From: Brumimicrobium ulvae
GTDB taxonomy: Bacteria; Bacteroidota; Bacteroidia; Flavobacteriales_D; Crocinitomicaceae
DNA: 64,000 nucleotides
Reading direction: 5' to 3'
Assembly: GCF_947504225.1 (NCBI RefSeq)
Contig: NZ_CANNGT010000004.1
Span: 124,001-188,000 of the forward strand
Shown piece by piece: positions 10,539 through 17,723 of this stretch. Within the stretch, counting starts at the first letter, position 1, and each line of letters starts with the position of its first letter. The position numbers and the translations under genes are program-made. The notes under the pieces are model-generated. The model did no database searches. It saw only the letters and a program-made list of their open reading frames with translations, and had not been told where the DNA came from.

Positions 10539-12278
10539 ATGGAAAATACTACTCAACGAGAAGCAACATTAGAAGATGCCAAACAGTTAGGTTTAAACAA
10601 GACCGAGTTTGAGTCGGTCAAAACATTATTGGGTCGAACCCCAAACTACATAGAAGTTATTGTATACGGCGAAATGTGGTCTGAAAATCTTTCATTCAAA
10701 AATTCTATCAAACATTTGTCTGCTTTACCCACAATCAAAAGTGTTGATTTGGAAAATGGCACACAATTTAGCCTTACAATTGAAAATAAGCAGTATAAAA
10801 AACATAAGGACTCGACCAAACAAGCAATTGCTAAAGTCACTTCATATCAATTGGGTAACATTGAGGATGAAAACACAATTCCTTCAATCAAAAAAACAGT
10901 CGAAACAGCGAATAAAACTACAACAACGGATGGAAGGAATGTCTTTTTCGATAAATCATTCAACAACAATGCAATCTCAGACACTTTTTCATTAGAGACG
11001 GCAACTACTACTGATCAATCGCAGGATAAACTTGAACTCCTTAAAAATCACCTTACAAAAATTATTGCTTCACATATAGAAGCTAGTGAAAAGGACATTA
11101 CAGTAGAACAAGAAAAGGAGCTGATTCAATGCAGCTATAAAAACAAAATCATCGTTAACATCCCCCTCTCGACCATAAGCGTAGGAGAAGGTACTCCAGT
11201 TTACGACAGAGAGCATACAGAACCTGATTATTTTCAAGAATACAAAACCATAAGTATAGACGACATTCCTGAACCAGAAGACCTAAGAGAGGTTGCTACT
11301 TACTTATTAAGAAGTCCAAATATTGCCTCAAAAAGATGGTTCAACAATCAAATAGGCACACGAAAAAGCATACCAGAAAACACAAGCGTTAAACCTTTAG
11401 AAAACGAGCAACAAGCAATAGCATTAACAACAACATGCCAACCACGATATGTTCATGCTGACCCTGAAACAGGTGCTGCTATATGTATCGCTGAAGCATC
11501 ACGAAAAATTATTTGTGCTGGAGGAACGCCAAAAGCGACTGCTTTAAGTTTAAACTTTGGGAACCCATACAACCCAGAAACGTATTGGCAATTTGTAAAT
11601 ACAATTAAAGGATTAACAGCAGCTTGTACTAAATTTAACACCCCAGTTCTTGACAAAAACATGTCATTCAACAATGTTTCTATGGTCGATGGAAAAGAAA
11701 CAGCCATTCTCCCCTCTCCTAACTTAGGCATGATGGGAATCATTGAAGACAGGGACAAAGTAATGACTCCTGATTTCAAACACAAAGGTGACCTGATTTT
11801 CATTATTGGAGAAGCAGTTGAATGCATCGCAAGTTCAGAATACCTGTTTTCCTACCATAACCATAAGAAATCTCCAGCTCCTTATTTCAATCTTGAAAAA
11901 GAACTCGCAACGCAACTAGTCGTGAAGTCATTAATTCAAAAAGACTTAATTAATGCTGCACATGATTGTTCTAGAGGAGGTTTATTCATAACACTAACAG
12001 AAATGTCAATGTCAAAAGAATTAGGTTTTGACATCGTCACGGATGCTGAAATTAGAGAAGATGCGTTTTTATTTGGCGAGGCTTCTGGTCGAATAATCGT
12101 TGGTGTGAATGAAGACAGCGAAGACGACTTCATTGAATACATGATGAATGCTGGTGTTAACTACACCTTATTAGGTCATGTAACCCAAGGAAAATTGGTA
12201 GTGGACGATATTCACTATGGATTTATACAAGCTGCGAAGACAATTTACAATACAGCAATTGAAAAAACGATAGGCTAA
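10539..12278 (+). CDS. PurL-like protein lacking the catalytic first half (probable pseudoenzyme)
   Basis: The first 50 residues match the N-terminus of small FGAM synthase PurL (LGLNKTEFESVKTLLGRTPN, then MWSEN at 46-50), but the active-site His of the usual MWSEHCSYK motif is Asn. The catalytic A1 domain and most of B1 are missing, replaced by about 140 residues of low-complexity, Thr/Lys-rich sequence. Homology resumes near residue 200 (IIVNIPLSTISVGEGTPVYD) and continues through the A2 domain (ALTTTCQPRYVHADPETGAA, LNFGNPYNPETYWQF) and a complete B2 domain with HDCSRGG. Length is 579 against about 740 for PurL. A TAAATTTG box sits at 10512-10519. The long uninterrupted frame argues for a maintained protein rather than decay. 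Possible roles are a regulatory or purine-binding scaffold. Confidence 0.8.
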   Translation: MENTTQREATLEDAKQLGLNKTEFESVKTLLGRTPNYIEVIVYGEMWSENLSFKNSIKHLSALPTIKSVDLENGTQFSLTIENKQYKKHKDSTKQAIAKVTSYQLGNIEDENTIPSIKKTVETANKTTTTDGRNVFFDKSFNNNAISDTFSLETATTTDQSQDKLELLKNHLTKIIASHIEASEKDITVEQEKELIQCSYKNKIIVNIPLSTISVGEGTPVYDREHTEPDYFQEYKTISIDDIPEPEDLREVATYLLRSPNIASKRWFNNQIGTRKSIPENTSVKPLENEQQAIALTTTCQPRYVHADPETGAAICIAEASRKIICAGGTPKATALSLNFGNPYNPETYWQFVNTIKGLTAACTKFNTPVLDKNMSFNNVSMVDGKETAILPSPNLGMMGIIEDRDKVMTPDFKHKGDLIFIIGEAVECIASSEYLFSYHNHKKSPAPYFNLEKELATQLVVKSLIQKDLINAAHDCSRGGLFITLTEMSMSKELGFDIVTDAEIREDAFLFGEASGRIIVGVNEDSEDDFIEYMMNAGVNYTLLGHVTQGKLVVDDIHYGFIQAAKTIYNTAIEKTIG

Positions 12279-12297
12279 GCAATAACACCTTAAACAG

Positions 12298-12327
12298 AGC
12301 GGACCAACTAACGGATCCGCTTTTTTT
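12298..12327 (+). terminator. Terminator after the PurL-like gene
   Basis: Stem AGCGGA (12298-12303) pairs with TCCGCT (12316-12321) and is followed by a run of seven T. Confidence 0.75.
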
Positions 12328-12433
12328 ATATGTTAAACCATCACTTTCTTTCATTTTAATTATCTTTGCGTCATCTTTAACCAATACCGGCGTATTTTAC
12401 ACAAATCAATGTCGGTTTAAAAAAATACATAGC

Positions 12434-13519
12434 ATGCAACTGTGGAATAAATTGAGTAAAGAGGAGTTAGTGGAGAAGTTAAAAGAGCGCGGAACAAAAT
12501 TCGTTACCGTTTCTTTTTATCAATATGCTTCTATTCCCAACCCTCAAGTTTTTAGAGACCACCTCTTCCAAATGTGGGATAATCTCGGAATCGTAGGAAG
12601 AACATACGTCGCAACAGAAGGAATCAACGCCCAAATTGGTGTTCCTGCCGACAAGTTCGAACAGTTCAAAAAAGAGCTTTACGAAATTTCTTTTTTAAAC
12701 AACATCAGATTAAATATCGCTGTCGATGAAGCAGAAGTTGAGTTCCCATTCCTGAAGTTAAAAATCAAAGTTCGCAAGAAGATTTTAGCCGATGGTTTAA
12801 ATGACAACACTTTTGATGTGACCAACAAAGGAAAGCACTTAAAAGCAGAGGAGTTTAATGCATTAATTGACGATCCGGACACCATTCTCATTGACATGCG
12901 TAATCACTACGAGACTGAAGTCGGTCATTTTAAAGGAGCGATCACTCCAGATGTTGACACCTTCCGTGAATCATTACCGATTATCGAAGATGAAATTTTA
13001 GCCGGAAACGAAGACAAAAATATCGTAATGTACTGCACAGGAGGAATTCGTTGTGAAAAAGCTTCAGCTTGGTACAAACACAGAGGATTTAAGAATGTAC
13101 ATCAACTTGAAGGTGGAATTATTAAATACGCTAATGACTGCACTGATAAAGGAATAGAAAATAAATTTATCGGAAAGAACTTTGTTTTTGATGAACGTCG
13201 TGGTGAACGAATTTCCGAAGACATCATTGCTGTTTGTCACCAATGTGGAGACCCTGCAGACACACACACAAATTGTCTAAATGACGCATGTCATTTATTG
13301 TTTATACAATGCGATAACTGTAAAGAAAAAATGCAAGGATGCTGTTCTACAGAATGCCAAGAAGTTCATAACCTACCTGAGGAAGTTCAACGTGAATTAC
13401 GTAAAGGAAAAGAGAACAGCAATCAAATTTTCAAAAAAGGGAGGTCTGAGAAATTGAAGTTCAAGGGGAATAATAAAAAGCCTGTGAGGGTTGCTGAGGC
13501 GGTGAAGGTAAGAAAGTGA
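12434..13519 (+). CDS. trhO: tRNA uridine(34) hydroxylase TrhO (rhodanese family)
   Basis: Oxygen-dependent hydroxylase that forms 5-hydroxyuridine at the wobble position of tRNA. The 361-residue protein has the N-terminal acylphosphatase-like UPF0176 domain (SFYQYASI, VATEGINAQIG), then a rhodanese domain with the active Cys201 in VMYCTGGIRCEKA, then a Cys-rich tail (CHQCG, CDNCKEKMQGCCS) that probably binds zinc. The tail ends in a Lys/Arg-rich extension that may touch tRNA. A TATCTTTG promoter box lies at 12361-12368, giving a leader of about 60 bases. It is a single gene with its own terminator. Confidence 0.94.
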   Translation: MQLWNKLSKEELVEKLKERGTKFVTVSFYQYASIPNPQVFRDHLFQMWDNLGIVGRTYVATEGINAQIGVPADKFEQFKKELYEISFLNNIRLNIAVDEAEVEFPFLKLKIKVRKKILADGLNDNTFDVTNKGKHLKAEEFNALIDDPDTILIDMRNHYETEVGHFKGAITPDVDTFRESLPIIEDEILAGNEDKNIVMYCTGGIRCEKASAWYKHRGFKNVHQLEGGIIKYANDCTDKGIENKFIGKNFVFDERRGERISEDIIAVCHQCGDPADTHTNCLNDACHLLFIQCDNCKEKMQGCCSTECQEVHNLPEEVQRELRKGKENSNQIFKKGRSEKLKFKGNNKKPVRVAEAVKVRK

Positions 13520-13554
13520 CGTAGAGAAAAAGTTAGAAAAGGAAATATATAAAT

Positions 13555-13582
13555 AGCCGAAGATTAAGGTCTTCGGCTTTTT
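13555..13582 (+). terminator. trhO terminator
   Basis: A 9-bp perfect stem AGCCGAAGA / TCTTCGGCT with a six-base loop is followed by a T-run. It overlaps the end of the sorting-domain relic on the other strand. Confidence 0.85.
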
Positions 13583-13803
13583 CATAAGGATATGATTTTT
13601 TGAGTTTGTATTCCGTTTTTATTGATCCATTTCGCAAAATATATTCCTTTTGGAAGTTCAATAAAAATCGATTTAGTTTTCACTTCATCCTGTTGGAATA
13701 ATTCCCCGTTGGTATTTGAGATTATGTATTCTCCTTCAATTTCGGGAAGTTCAATCGTAAATCCTTTATCCGAAGGATTTGGATAAACTTTTAAAACTGT
13801 TTT
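13582..13803 (-). pseudogene. Relic of a T9SS type A C-terminal sorting domain (relic R1)
   Basis: Seventy-three minus-strand codons in one open frame encode a nearly complete type A sorting domain: VLKVYPNPSDKGFTIELP, then NTNGELFQ, and the typical ending LPKGIYFAKWINKNG and QKIISL before a TGA at 13582-13584. It has no start codon. It follows in the same frame directly after the TAA (13804-13806) of the truncated lipoprotein gene, as if a fused protein had acquired a stop, or as if a deletion had joined the two fragments. Confidence 0.75.
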
Positions 13804-13998
13804 TTAATGGGTTTCATTTGTACCCGTGGCAACTGTTTTGGATTTTGTGCCACCGTTTATATTCGTATAAGTTACCACATAATAGGTTAGACCTGGATAA
13901 GGTTCACCTGTAGCTGCATTTGTTGCTGTGATATGGATGGTTTGCTTTTTTTTACAGGAAACAAACAGAAGCAACGATATGATGAGTAAATATTTCAT
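13804..13998 (-). pseudogene. Truncated array-A lipoprotein gene (Lp4)
   Basis: Sixty-four residues: a lipoprotein signal peptide with lipobox LFVSC followed by Lys-rich sequence, then the beginning of the carboxypeptidase-regulatory-like domain seen in its neighbours (ATGEPYPGLTYYVVTYTN, KSKTVATG). Full-length paralogues are about 207 residues, so two thirds are missing. The break comes just after VATG, the point where paralogues continue with LDANGKASFNLKMK. It starts directly after the upstream paralogue's stop (TAAATG). A short secreted lipopeptide is possible, but a deletion product is likelier. Confidence 0.65.
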
Positions 13999-14622
13999 TT
14001 AGTAGTTTATTTCATAAGTTTTATATTCTCCTGCATTTAAATAAAGAGTATCATAAAAAGTTGTAGTAATGTTGTTACGCGTTACTTCCCAGCGGTAGTA
14101 CTGCTCTCCCATTGGAACAGTTGAGTACCCGTTTGATTCCCAATAGACACATCCATCATGCTGCCAACCGAAATCACCGTCTATTGAGCCTATTTGATTC
14201 TTTCGATAGAGAACAAACTTATCGCTTAGTCCTTGACAATTCACGTTATCAATTTTAAGTTTTATATAAGCACATTCTGCATATTCAAAAATTACATTAT
14301 TATTTTTTTCATGATCTAAATAGTGCTGCACAAGACCGCCATAGCAAATATTATCGGGTTCACTTACTCCCAAGACATATTTTCTATTATTCTTCATTTT
14401 TAAATTAAACGAAGCTTTTCCATTGGCATCTAAAAATCCTGTGGCTACAATTTTAGATTTTGTTTCTTGAAAAGGTGTCCATGACTCCGCAACAGCGTAT
14501 TCTTGTCCTGCATAGGCCGCGCCGTCACTGGTAATGTCTTGTGCTTGGATAACGACAGCTGTCTTTTTCTTGCAGGAAGTCGCAAACAAAAATATTATAG
14601 CGATATAAATTAAATGTTTCAT
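13999..14622 (-). CDS. Array-A lipoprotein Lp3
   Basis: A 207-residue predicted lipoprotein (lipobox FATSC at residues 13-17 followed by KKK), exported by Sec and lipidated by Lgt. An N-terminal beta domain of carboxypeptidase-regulatory type (AYAGQEYAV, VATGFLDANGKASFNLKM) is followed by a family-specific C-terminal part beginning IKLKIDNVNCQGLSDK and ending with an aromatic-rich hairpin and YEINY. Its middle is nearly identical to Lp2 while the KIDNVNCQG stretch is closest to Lp1, so it is a mosaic. The ATG overlaps the stop of relic R2 as ATGA. Substrate and function unknown. Confidence 0.82.
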   Translation of the reverse strand: MKHLIYIAIIFLFATSCKKKTAVVIQAQDITSDGAAYAGQEYAVAESWTPFQETKSKIVATGFLDANGKASFNLKMKNNRKYVLGVSEPDNICYGGLVQHYLDHEKNNNVIFEYAECAYIKLKIDNVNCQGLSDKFVLYRKNQIGSIDGDFGWQHDGCVYWESNGYSTVPMGEQYYRWEVTRNNITTTFYDTLYLNAGEYKTYEINY

Positions 14623-14738
14623 GAGTTAATTATTAATTTTTTTGTTTTTATTTCCGTAGGTGTTTTGTAAACGACAAGGTACATGCCATTTTTTAACGGA
14701 ATATCAAGAGATTCCCTAAGTGTGTTTTCATAAATGAT
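14619..14738 (-). pseudogene. Relic of a T9SS sorting domain (relic R2)
   Basis: Thirty-nine codons in the same frame as, and directly after, the stop of Lp2 (14739-14741). They read as the end of a type A sorting domain (ESLDIPLKNGMYLVVYK, then KTKKLIINS) and stop with a TGA whose bases overlap the ATG of Lp3. The sequence differs from relics R1, R3 and R4, so it came from a different T9SS protein. Confidence 0.7.
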
Positions 14739-15362
14739 TTAATAATTGATATAAAGTTCACCAAATCCACTTTTATCTAAAAAGAGACTATCTCTTTGTA
14801 TATAAGTTATACTATTTCTTATCACTTCTGTTTCATACACTGTCCATCCATATGGAACTTCAAAATAATCTGGAGATGATAAGGTATAGCAACCATACCT
14901 ATATGTTGACCAGCTACCCCATTCTTCAGGCCCATGTTTACTTCGGAAGTGCATTTGGTCGTTATTATCGAAGCAATTTACGTTATTCAAGTTAATTTTT
15001 AAATATGAACATTGCGCATATTTAAAATTTACCGTATTATTCTTATCATGGTCTAAATAGTGCTGAACAAGGCCTCCATAACAAATATTATCAGGCTCAC
15101 TTACGCCTAACACATACTTTCTATTGTTTTTCATTTTCAAATTAAACGAAGCTTTTCCATTATCGTCTAAAACACCTGTGGCTACAATTTTAGATTTTGT
15201 TTCTTGAAAAGGTGTCCATGATTCTGAAACTGCGTATTCTTGACCTGCATAGGCTGTTCCATGCCCCGTATTATAGTCTTGCGCTTGGATAACTACGGAG
15301 GTTTCCTTTTTACATGAAACTCCAAAGAAGAATAGAAGAGTTATAAAAATTAAATACTTCAT
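14739..15362 (-). CDS. Array-A lipoprotein Lp2
   Basis: A 207-residue predicted lipoprotein with lipobox FGVSC near residue 17. The N-terminal half is almost identical to Lp3 (YAGQEYAVSESWTPFQETK, KYVLGVSEPDNICYGG), whereas the C-terminal half (NNVNCFDNNDQMHF, YGCYTLSSPDYFEVPYGW, ending LYINY) has diverged. The start codon overlaps the TGA of relic R3 as ATGA, and the stop is followed in frame by relic R2. Probably surface- or periplasm-facing on the outer membrane; function unknown. Confidence 0.82.
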   Translation of the reverse strand: MKYLIFITLLFFFGVSCKKETSVVIQAQDYNTGHGTAYAGQEYAVSESWTPFQETKSKIVATGVLDDNGKASFNLKMKNNRKYVLGVSEPDNICYGGLVQHYLDHDKNNTVNFKYAQCSYLKINLNNVNCFDNNDQMHFRSKHGPEEWGSWSTYRYGCYTLSSPDYFEVPYGWTVYETEVIRNSITYIQRDSLFLDKSGFGELYINY

Positions 15363-15502
15363 CGTATTATGATTTTTTCTGTGTGTTTATAATTTCTTTA
15401 TAACAATGTAGCAAAATATACTCCACCATCAAGTGCTTGATTTATTTGGGTTTTATTGTTTACTATGCTTACTTGATGCAATTTTTGTTTTTGTTTTCTT
15501 CA
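15359..15502 (-). pseudogene. Relic of a T9SS sorting domain with an internal stop (relic R3)
   Basis: The frame continues from the stop of Lp1 (15503-15505) and contains the sorting-domain end NKTQINQALDGGVYFATLL, then an in-frame TAA, then RNYKHTEKIIIR and a TGA overlapping the Lp2 start. The internal TAA is one base different from the AAA codon at the same place in relic R4, so this copy carries a nonsense change. It is the shorter member of a direct-repeat pair with 16122-16248. Confidence 0.75.
15362..15487. repeat. About 126-bp direct repeat, copy 1
   Basis: Nearly identical to 16123-16248 (offset 761), covering the end of the T9SS sorting domain up to the following lipoprotein start. 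The copies differ at a handful of bases, including the substitution that creates a stop in this copy. It is likely a substrate for homologous recombination in array A. Confidence 0.85.
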
Positions 15503-16123
15503 TCAGTAATTAAGTTCAATTGAACCATTTTCACTTTCATTCAAATATATTGAATCAATATAATAAAATTCAATGCCACCCTGAATACCTTTCCATTCAT
15601 AAACAATCCACCCCATTGGAACATCGAAATATCCTGGAGACTCAAAGAAATAACAACCCTCTCTCTCAGTTGACCAAGTACCAAATGGTGTACCTAGCAG
15701 GAGTCTTCTAAATTGCATCTTATCCCCTGGTCCTTGACAATTCACATTATCAATTTTAAGCTTAAGTTGTGCGCAAGGGGCAAATTCAAAAAGTACATTT
15801 TGATTCTTTTCATATTCCAAAAAAATAGCTTTTGTATTGTGCCAGCAACTTCCGTCACCGTCTATCTGCTGTATGAGTTGATATTTACCATTATTCCTCA
15901 TTTTGAAATTAATTACTAGTTTTCCATTTTGATCGGTTATTCCTTCGAAAAAAGCCCCTTTAGCCTTGTTTATAGGATCCCATGAAAGGTCTTCAGTTGC
16001 AAAAATTGTTACTCCAGCAATCGGTTGTCCAGTTACTTTATTTATCGTTGTTACAATCACTGAGGTTTCTTTTTTACAAGAAACCCAAATAAAGCAACTT
16101 AATATTATGAATAAATACCTCAT
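15503..16123 (-). CDS. Array-A lipoprotein Lp1
   Basis: A 206-residue predicted lipoprotein with lipobox IWVSC at residues 12-16 and a Lys-Lys-Glu after the lipidated Cys. A carboxypeptidase-regulatory-like domain (VTGQPIAGVTIFA, GITDQNGKLVINFKM) precedes the shared C-terminal part (LKLKIDNVNCQGPGDKMQF, GCYFFESPGYFDVPMGW, ending IELNY). The start overlaps the TGA of relic R4 as ATGA; the stop is doubled (TGA TGA) and followed in frame by relic R3. It is the first gene of array A; I saw no clear promoter upstream, and the relic region before it would be its leader. Confidence 0.82.
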   Translation of the reverse strand: MRYLFIILSCFIWVSCKKETSVIVTTINKVTGQPIAGVTIFATEDLSWDPINKAKGAFFEGITDQNGKLVINFKMRNNGKYQLIQQIDGDGSCWHNTKAIFLEYEKNQNVLFEFAPCAQLKLKIDNVNCQGPGDKMQFRRLLLGTPFGTWSTEREGCYFFESPGYFDVPMGWIVYEWKGIQGGIEFYYIDSIYLNESENGSIELNY

Positions 16124-16376
16124 CTTACTATGATTTTTTCTGTGTGTTTATAATTTCTTTTTAACAATGTAGCAAAATATACTCCACCATCAAGTGCTTG
16201 ATTTATTTGAGTTTTATTGTTCACAATGGTTTCTTGATGCAATTTTTTTCCGAAGGTGTCATATATCATAAACTCACTTCCTATATAATGCTCAGTTACT
16301 TCTAATGTGAAGGTACCTGATTCCCTATTAATGCTGTAAGTAGGAAGAAGGTAACTTTCAAGTAACGCTGTGTGTG
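16120..16376 (-). pseudogene. Most complete T9SS sorting-domain relic of array A (relic R4)
   Basis: An open frame without a start codon, beginning after a TGA near 16376, encodes about 84 residues: SINRESGTFTLEV, GSEFMIYDTFGKKLHQE, INQALDGGVYFATLLK, KHTEKIIVR, the full pattern of a type A sorting domain (the usual YPNP is replaced by LLPTYSIN). The TGA at 16120-16122 overlaps the ATG of Lp1. The body of the T9SS protein that once carried it is absent. The last 126 bp are duplicated at 15362-15487. Confidence 0.75.
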
Positions 16377-16769
16377 TGTTTCATAATAGTAGGTATTTAA
16401 TTAGTTTCTGAAAACTAAACACTTATAATCAAAAACCCAGCTATTTTAACATAAAAAACTCTCTGTAAAGACGTATGAAATCTATAAACAATCAATCATA
16501 ACGCCCGCAATGTCTGGAACAAATTGTTACGCTTCTTCATAAGACACAGGTAAACTCAAACAATAGCTAAAACGCATTAGCTATTTTATTTTCCCTCTTA
16601 TTTTCTAGGGTCATATTGCAAGTTATATAAGCAACCCTGTGTGGCTTCTTCAAGATGCTCAGGGTAATTCATCATCATTGTTCTCAATTCTCTACGTTAT
16701 TTTATCAAAACCCACCTCCTATTTCACACAAAAAAAGTATCTTTCGCATACATTATAAAAATACACATT
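16377..16769. other. Gene-free stretch upstream of lgt
   Basis: I see no convincing gene here. It holds a hairpin (AATAGCTAA 16562-16570 / TTAGCTATT 16577-16585, loop six bases) followed by a T-rich run, which may be a terminator, and a TATCTTTC box near 16739 that could serve lgt. A short GT-rich tract (about 16371-16380) borders relic R4. Confidence 0.4.
16562..16590 (+). terminator. Possible hairpin terminator
   Basis: A 9-bp perfect stem with a six-base loop is followed by a T-rich stretch. No gene reads into it from the left on the plus strand, so it may be a remnant or act on antisense transcripts. Confidence 0.4.
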
Positions 16770-17597
16770 GTGATATTAGGAATTGAATGGAATGTTAGCT
16801 CACAGCTTATCGATGGTTGGAGCACGCCTAACTTATACGGATTACTGTTTGTTACAGGACTAATCATTGGATTTTACGTGATAAAACGCATGTTTAAAGC
16901 AGAGGGAGTCCCAGAAGAATGGCTAGATAAATTATTAATTTATGTAGTAATTGCAACCATTGTTGGAGCACGTTTGGGTCATGTATTCTTTTATGATTGG
17001 CACATTTACAAACAAAATCCCATCGATATTTTTAAAATTTGGGAAGGTGGATTAGCAAGTCACGGAGGTGCAATTGCAATTTTAATTGCACTATACATAT
17101 ACAGCAAAAAGGTCTCTAAAAAAAGCATGTGGTGGATATTAGACAGAATTGTTGCTCCAATAGCTATCGCAGGGTGTTTTATTCGTTTGGGAAATTTGGT
17201 CAACCACGAAATCATTGGAGAACCAACCGACTTGCCATGGGGATTTATGTTTATGCATGAAAGTGTTAGCAACCTCGTTGAAGTTGATGGTGAAATGGTC
17301 CATGTATATCGCCACCCAGCTCAATTGTATGAAGCGCTTGCCTATTTGTTAAGCTTTTTCATCTTACTTAGATTATACTGGAAAACCAATTTAAAAGAAA
17401 AAAGTGGTTTTATCTTTGGCCTGTTCCTCATTTTTATTTTCGGGTGGAGATTTATTATTGAATTCGTAAAACTCGGTCAAGCAGAAAGAGATGCTGGTTT
17501 AATCATCAATACAGGACAATGGTTAAGTATTCCTTTTGTTGTGGCAGGAATAATCATTATGGTTTTAGCTTGGGGAAAGAGATTGAATATTAAGTAG
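16770..17597 (+). CDS. lgt: Prolipoprotein diacylglyceryl transferase
   Basis: Inner-membrane enzyme that attaches diacylglycerol to the lipobox cysteine of prolipoproteins, the first step of maturation for the many lipoproteins in this window. The 275 residues show seven hydrophobic segments and the Lgt motifs GARLGHVFFYDW, GGLASHGGA, the signature RLGNLVNHEIIGEPTDLPWG (about residues 139-158) and HPAQLYEAL. The start is a GTG at 16770; no ATG fits. The TAG stop abuts a 28-bp palindrome. It stands alone, 126 bp before the next gene. Confidence 0.95.
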   Translation: MILGIEWNVSSQLIDGWSTPNLYGLLFVTGLIIGFYVIKRMFKAEGVPEEWLDKLLIYVVIATIVGARLGHVFFYDWHIYKQNPIDIFKIWEGGLASHGGAIAILIALYIYSKKVSKKSMWWILDRIVAPIAIAGCFIRLGNLVNHEIIGEPTDLPWGFMFMHESVSNLVEVDGEMVHVYRHPAQLYEALAYLLSFFILLRLYWKTNLKEKSGFIFGLFLIFIFGWRFIIEFVKLGQAERDAGLIINTGQWLSIPFVVAGIIIMVLAWGKRLNIK

Positions 17598-17624
17598 TAC
17601 GGTCGGTTTGCAAACCGACCGTAC
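17597..17624. repeat. Perfect 28-bp palindrome on the lgt stop codon
   Basis: Arms GTACGGTCGGTTT and AAACCGACCGTAC flank a central GC, so the whole 28 bp is self-complementary. Its first base is the last base of the lgt TAG. A related 28-bp palindrome with the same TTTGCAAA core lies on the stop codon at 45277-45304. It could act as a terminator or RNA 3'-end stabiliser, but the recurrence suggests a REP-like interspersed element. Confidence 0.8.
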
Positions 17625-17680
17625 AATTATTTATGCAAACCATCCGTAACGTACAATTATTTATGCAAATCATCCGTACA
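17621..17680. repeat. Two 30-bp tandem repeats next to the palindrome
   Basis: Units 17621-17650 and 17651-17680 differ at about three positions and each contains a degraded half-arm of the neighbouring palindrome (GCAAACCATCCGTA), so the element grew by local duplication. Confidence 0.75.
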
Positions 17681-17723
17681 AGCACAAGCAAAGCCTTCAA
17701 TTACATATTAAACAACTCATTTT

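Noticed and set aside
13582-15505. Programmed stop-codon readthrough making lipoproteins with T9SS sorting domains
   Set aside because: Relic R3 has two adjacent TGA codons followed by another in-frame TAA, and relic R2 is only a partial domain, so readthrough would not give a working product in those cases.
16598-16678. A 26-residue minus-strand frame starting with three ATG codons (MMMNYPEHLEEATQGC)
   Set aside because: Too short, no homologous family recalled, and no promoter or conserved neighbour; kept only as a note.
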